Position numbers and translations under genes: made by a program. The notes below the pieces were generated by a model. It was not told the origin of the DNA and ran no database searches. It saw nothing but the letters and a program-made list of their open reading frames with translations. Shown here one piece after another: positions 4,670 to 5,956 of a stretch of DNA of 5,956 bases. Each line of letters begins with the position of its first letter. Positions within the stretch are counted from its first letter, which is position 1. Source of the stretch: Pseudomonadota bacterium (lineage in GTDB: Bacteria; Pseudomonadota; Gammaproteobacteria; Xanthomonadales; Xanthomonadaceae); contig JAFAEU010000440.1 in NCBI GenBank assembly GCA_023423855.1, positions 1-5,956 of the forward strand. The letters run 5' to 3'.

Positions 4670-5113
4670 ATGAAACGCCTTCGCCGCCTTGCCGGTTTCA
4701 TGTTGCTGGGCCTCGCCTCGCTGTCGGCGCAGGCGCAGGAATGCACGCCGCGCATCGAGTCGGGCTGGATCCGCCAGCCGCCGATGGCAATGCCGATGAT
4801 GGCCGGGTTCGCGGAGATCGCGAATCCGTGCGAGGCGCCGGTGAGCATCGTCGCCGCGGGCAGCCCCGCCTTCGCCTCGGTCGAACTGCACGAGACGCGC
4901 CAGATCGACGGCGTCAGCCGCATGCGCCACGTCGAGTCCCTGCCGGTGCCGGCTCGGGGCAAGGTCGCGCTGGCGCCGGGCGGCCTGCACCTGATGCTGA
5001 TGCGGCCGAACGCGGAGATCGAGGCCGGGCAGCGCATCGTGATCGAACTCGAACTGTCCGACGGACGCAAGCTGCGCGGGGAATTCGAGGTGCGCAGGCC
5101 GGACGCGCTTTGA
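4670..5113 (+). CDS. Periplasmic PCu(A)C copper chaperone
   Basis: A 147-residue exported copper-binding protein of the PCu(A)C (DUF461) family, which carries Cu(I) in the periplasm to the CuA/CuB sites of cytochrome c oxidase. Residues 1-22 are a signal peptide (basic MKRLRR, hydrophobic core, QAQ cleavage region). The copper motif H-X10-M-X21-H-X-M is exact: His74, Met85, His107 and Met109, in VELHET and GGLHLMLM. The N-terminal part has the family pattern GWIRQPPMAMPMMAGFAEI (32-50). Cys25 and Cys54 could form a disulfide. The ATG at 4670 gives a clean signal peptide but has no Shine-Dalgarno; GGCGG just before it is poor and badly spaced, consistent with leaderless translation. It stands alone on its strand, divergent from the isomerase gene; the usual SCO partner is not in the window. 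Confidence 0.92.
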   Translation: MKRLRRLAGFMLLGLASLSAQAQECTPRIESGWIRQPPMAMPMMAGFAEIANPCEAPVSIVAAGSPAFASVELHETRQIDGVSRMRHVESLPVPARGKVALAPGGLHLMLMRPNAEIEAGQRIVIELELSDGRKLRGEFEVRRPDAL

Positions 5114-5128
5114 GCGCGGCCCGATGGC

Positions 5129-5146
5129 GGCCGGCGCGATCCGGCC
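5129..5146 (+). terminator. Hairpin downstream of the copper chaperone gene
   Basis: GGCCGG at 5129-5134 and CCGGCC at 5141-5146 form a perfect 6-bp stem around a CGCGAT loop, 15 bases after the chaperone stop codon. It may help end transcription between the convergent chaperone and thioesterase genes. There is no T-run. Confidence 0.35.
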
Positions 5147-5158
5147 GGGCGACGGCGG

Positions 5159-5181
5159 TTCGCGCCTGAAGGCGCTCCTAC
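5159..5181 (-). repeat. REP-like extragenic palindrome with GTAG head
   Basis: On the minus strand this reads GTAG, then GAGCGCC TTCA GGCGCGAA. The perfect stem is GCGCC/GGCGC (5171-5175 with 5162-5166) with a TTCA loop. A GTAG (or GTRG) tetranucleotide followed by an imperfect GC-rich hairpin is the layout of bacterial REP elements moved by RAYT-type transposases. Elements of nearly this sequence are, as I recall, abundant between genes in Xanthomonadaceae and pseudomonads. The TAG of the GTAG head is the stop codon of the thioesterase gene. Only one copy is in the window, so repetitiveness is inferred. Confidence 0.65.
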
Positions 5182-5609
5182 GGCGCCCCTGTGGCCGCGG
5201 GGTTCGACGCAACCCGTCGCACCGCCTCCGGCAACGGCGTGGGCCGCCCGCTGGCGCGGTTGATCCACACCATCACCACGTGCCCGTCGGCGTGCAGCAC
5301 GGTGCCGTCCTCGCTGGCGATGTGGTGGCCGATGGTGACGCTGGTGGTGCCGACGCGGTCGGCGAACAGTTCCACCACCACGCTCGACGGATACGGGATC
5401 GGCACCCGGTAGTTCATCTGCACCGCCGCCAGCAGCGGCGCGATGGTGTCGGTCAGCCATGCCTCGCCGAGCGAATCGAACCAGCGGATCCGCGCCTCCT
5501 CGAGGTAGGTCATGAAGTTCGAGTTGTTGACGTGGTTGAACGCATCGAGGTCGCGCCAGCGCAGCTCGATCGGCATGCGGACCAGGGAAGTGCGGTTGTC
5601 GAGGCTCAT
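5178..5609 (-). CDS. Acyl-CoA thioesterase, 4HBT hotdog-fold (YbgC/FadM-like)
   Basis: A 143-residue cytoplasmic hotdog-fold protein expected to hydrolyse an acyl-CoA thioester to free acid and CoA; the substrate cannot be read from sequence. The diagnostic 4-hydroxybenzoyl-CoA thioesterase motif is RWRDLDAFNHVNNSNFMTYL (17-36), with the likely catalytic aspartate at Asp22 and the HVNN turn after it. The five-stranded sheet follows: MNYRVPIPYPSSVVVEL (65-81), SVTIGHHI (90-97) and HADGHVVMVWINRASGRPTPLP (106-127). No signal peptide or Shine-Dalgarno is visible. It lies 59 bases downstream of the uvrA stop on the same strand, so read-through transcription from uvrA is possible. Its C-terminal tail (VASNPAATGAP) runs up to a REP-like palindrome that contributes the stop codon. 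Confidence 0.88.
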   Translation of the reverse strand: MSLDNRTSLVRMPIELRWRDLDAFNHVNNSNFMTYLEEARIRWFDSLGEAWLTDTIAPLLAAVQMNYRVPIPYPSSVVVELFADRVGTTSVTIGHHIASEDGTVLHADGHVVMVWINRASGRPTPLPEAVRRVASNPAATGAP

Positions 5610-5652
5610 CGGCGTGGAAGGGCGGTCGGGATCTGCACAGTGTGCGGCGGCC

Positions 5653-5678
5653 GGCGGCGAGCAATTGCTCAGGCCGCC
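5653..5678 (-). terminator. Palindrome and stem-loop at the end of uvrA
   Basis: GAGCAATTGCTC at 5659-5670 is a perfect 12-base palindrome that includes two bases of the uvrA TGA stop. Flanking it on the minus strand are GGCGGC (5678-5673) and GCCGCC (5658-5653), so the RNA can form a 10-bp stem with a CT bulge and an AATT loop. It has no T-run. It may be a terminator or 3'-end stabiliser between uvrA and the thioesterase gene. Confidence 0.45.
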
Positions 5679-5956
5679 GACCTGCGCTTGCCGGCCTTGC
5701 CTTCGAGCCCCAGCATCTTGGCGAGGAAGCGGCCGGTATGCGACTGCGGCAGGCCGGCGATGTGCTCGGGCGTGCCCTCGGCGATGACCGTGCCGCCGCG
5801 GTGGCCGCCCTCCGGCCCGAGGTCGACCACCCAGTCCGCGGTCTTGATCACGTCGAGGTTGTGCTCGATCACGACCACGGTGTTGCCGTCGTCGCGCAGC
5901 TTGTGCAGCACGGCGAGCAGGTGCTCGATGTCGTGGAAGTGCAGGCCGGTGGTCGG
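5669..5956 (-). CDS. uvrA: UvrABC excinuclease subunit A, C-terminal end (runs off right edge)
   Basis: The last 95 residues of UvrA, the DNA-damage-recognising ATPase of nucleotide excision repair. The frame is open from the right edge. The first residues visible, [20 protein letters not shown], follow the Walker B/D-loop of the second ABC ATPase domain (family LDEPTTGLH). They are followed by [20 protein letters not shown] with the switch-histidine region IEHN, then [20 protein letters not shown], the hallmark C-terminal block of UvrA. The end, [12 protein letters not shown] followed by a Lys/Arg-rich tail ([10 protein letters not shown]), is normal for the family. About 850 or more upstream residues lie outside the window. 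The stop codon sits in a 12-base palindrome. Confidence 0.96.
   Translation of the reverse strand, partial: PTTGLHFHDIEHLLAVLHKLRDDGNTVVVIEHNLDVIKTADWVVDLGPEGGHRGGTVIAEGTPEHIAGLPQSHTGRFLAKMLGLEGKAGKRRSAA

Noticed and set aside
4631..5212. Upstream extension of the isomerase frame to 445 codons
   Set aside because: It would run antisense through the whole copper-chaperone gene; the family N-terminus matches the ATG at 4630.
1..5956. Mobile element, defence island, CRISPR or phage cargo
   Set aside because: No transposase, integrase, direct-repeat array, tRNA junction or composition shift was seen; all recognisable genes are core metabolism, repair or envelope functions.

Overview
The window is high-GC DNA from a gammaproteobacterium, most likely of the Xanthomonadaceae/Lysobacteraceae (Lysobacter, Luteimonas or Xanthomonas type). 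This rests on the compact, strongly GC3-biased genes, an FKBP protein with a poorly conserved pocket that resembles Xanthomonas Mip-like proteins from memory, a GTAG-headed extragenic palindrome, and several genes without a visible Shine-Dalgarno sequence. The taxonomic call is an inference without database support. Every gene found is chromosomal housekeeping or accessory metabolism. I see no transposase, integrase, phage gene, CRISPR array, tRNA or rRNA.

Layout, left to right. (1) On the minus strand, an enoyl-CoA hydratase (220-1002) is followed after 12 bases by a small unidentified gene that runs off the left edge (1-207). (2) A divergent gap of 196 bases leads to an exported FKBP-type prolyl isomerase-like protein (1199-1912, plus); its leader carries two perfect hairpins. 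(3) A 280-base non-coding stretch (1913-2192) contains two copies of a 34-base hairpin unit with a third palindrome between them. (4) A tight plus-strand operon encodes a DUF1289 four-cysteine protein (2193-2381), a NudL-type CoA pyrophosphatase (2384-3007) and a 3-mercaptopyruvate sulfurtransferase, SseA (3004-3855). (5) Converging on it is a delta3,delta2-enoyl-CoA isomerase-like crotonase (3875-4630, minus). (6) Only 39 bases away, divergently, is a periplasmic PCu(A)C copper chaperone (4670-5113, plus); the gap holds a near-symmetric -10 element that could fire in both directions. (7) On the minus strand, the C-terminal end of uvrA (5669 to the right edge) is followed by a hotdog-fold acyl-CoA thioesterase (5178-5609), whose stop codon lies in the GTAG head of a REP-like palindrome.

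How the genes may relate: three of them act on acyl-CoA thioesters (hydratase, isomerase, thioesterase) and a fourth hydrolyses CoA itself, so the region has a CoA/fatty-acid flavour, although they lie in separate transcription units. The FKBP-like protein and the copper chaperone act in the envelope. The points most worth a second look are the possible symmetric bidirectional promoter with a leaderless copper-chaperone mRNA, the duplicated hairpin unit downstream of the FKBP gene, the REP that supplies the thioesterase stop codon, and the missing pocket tryptophan in the FKBP protein. I did not find a clearly new multi-gene system.
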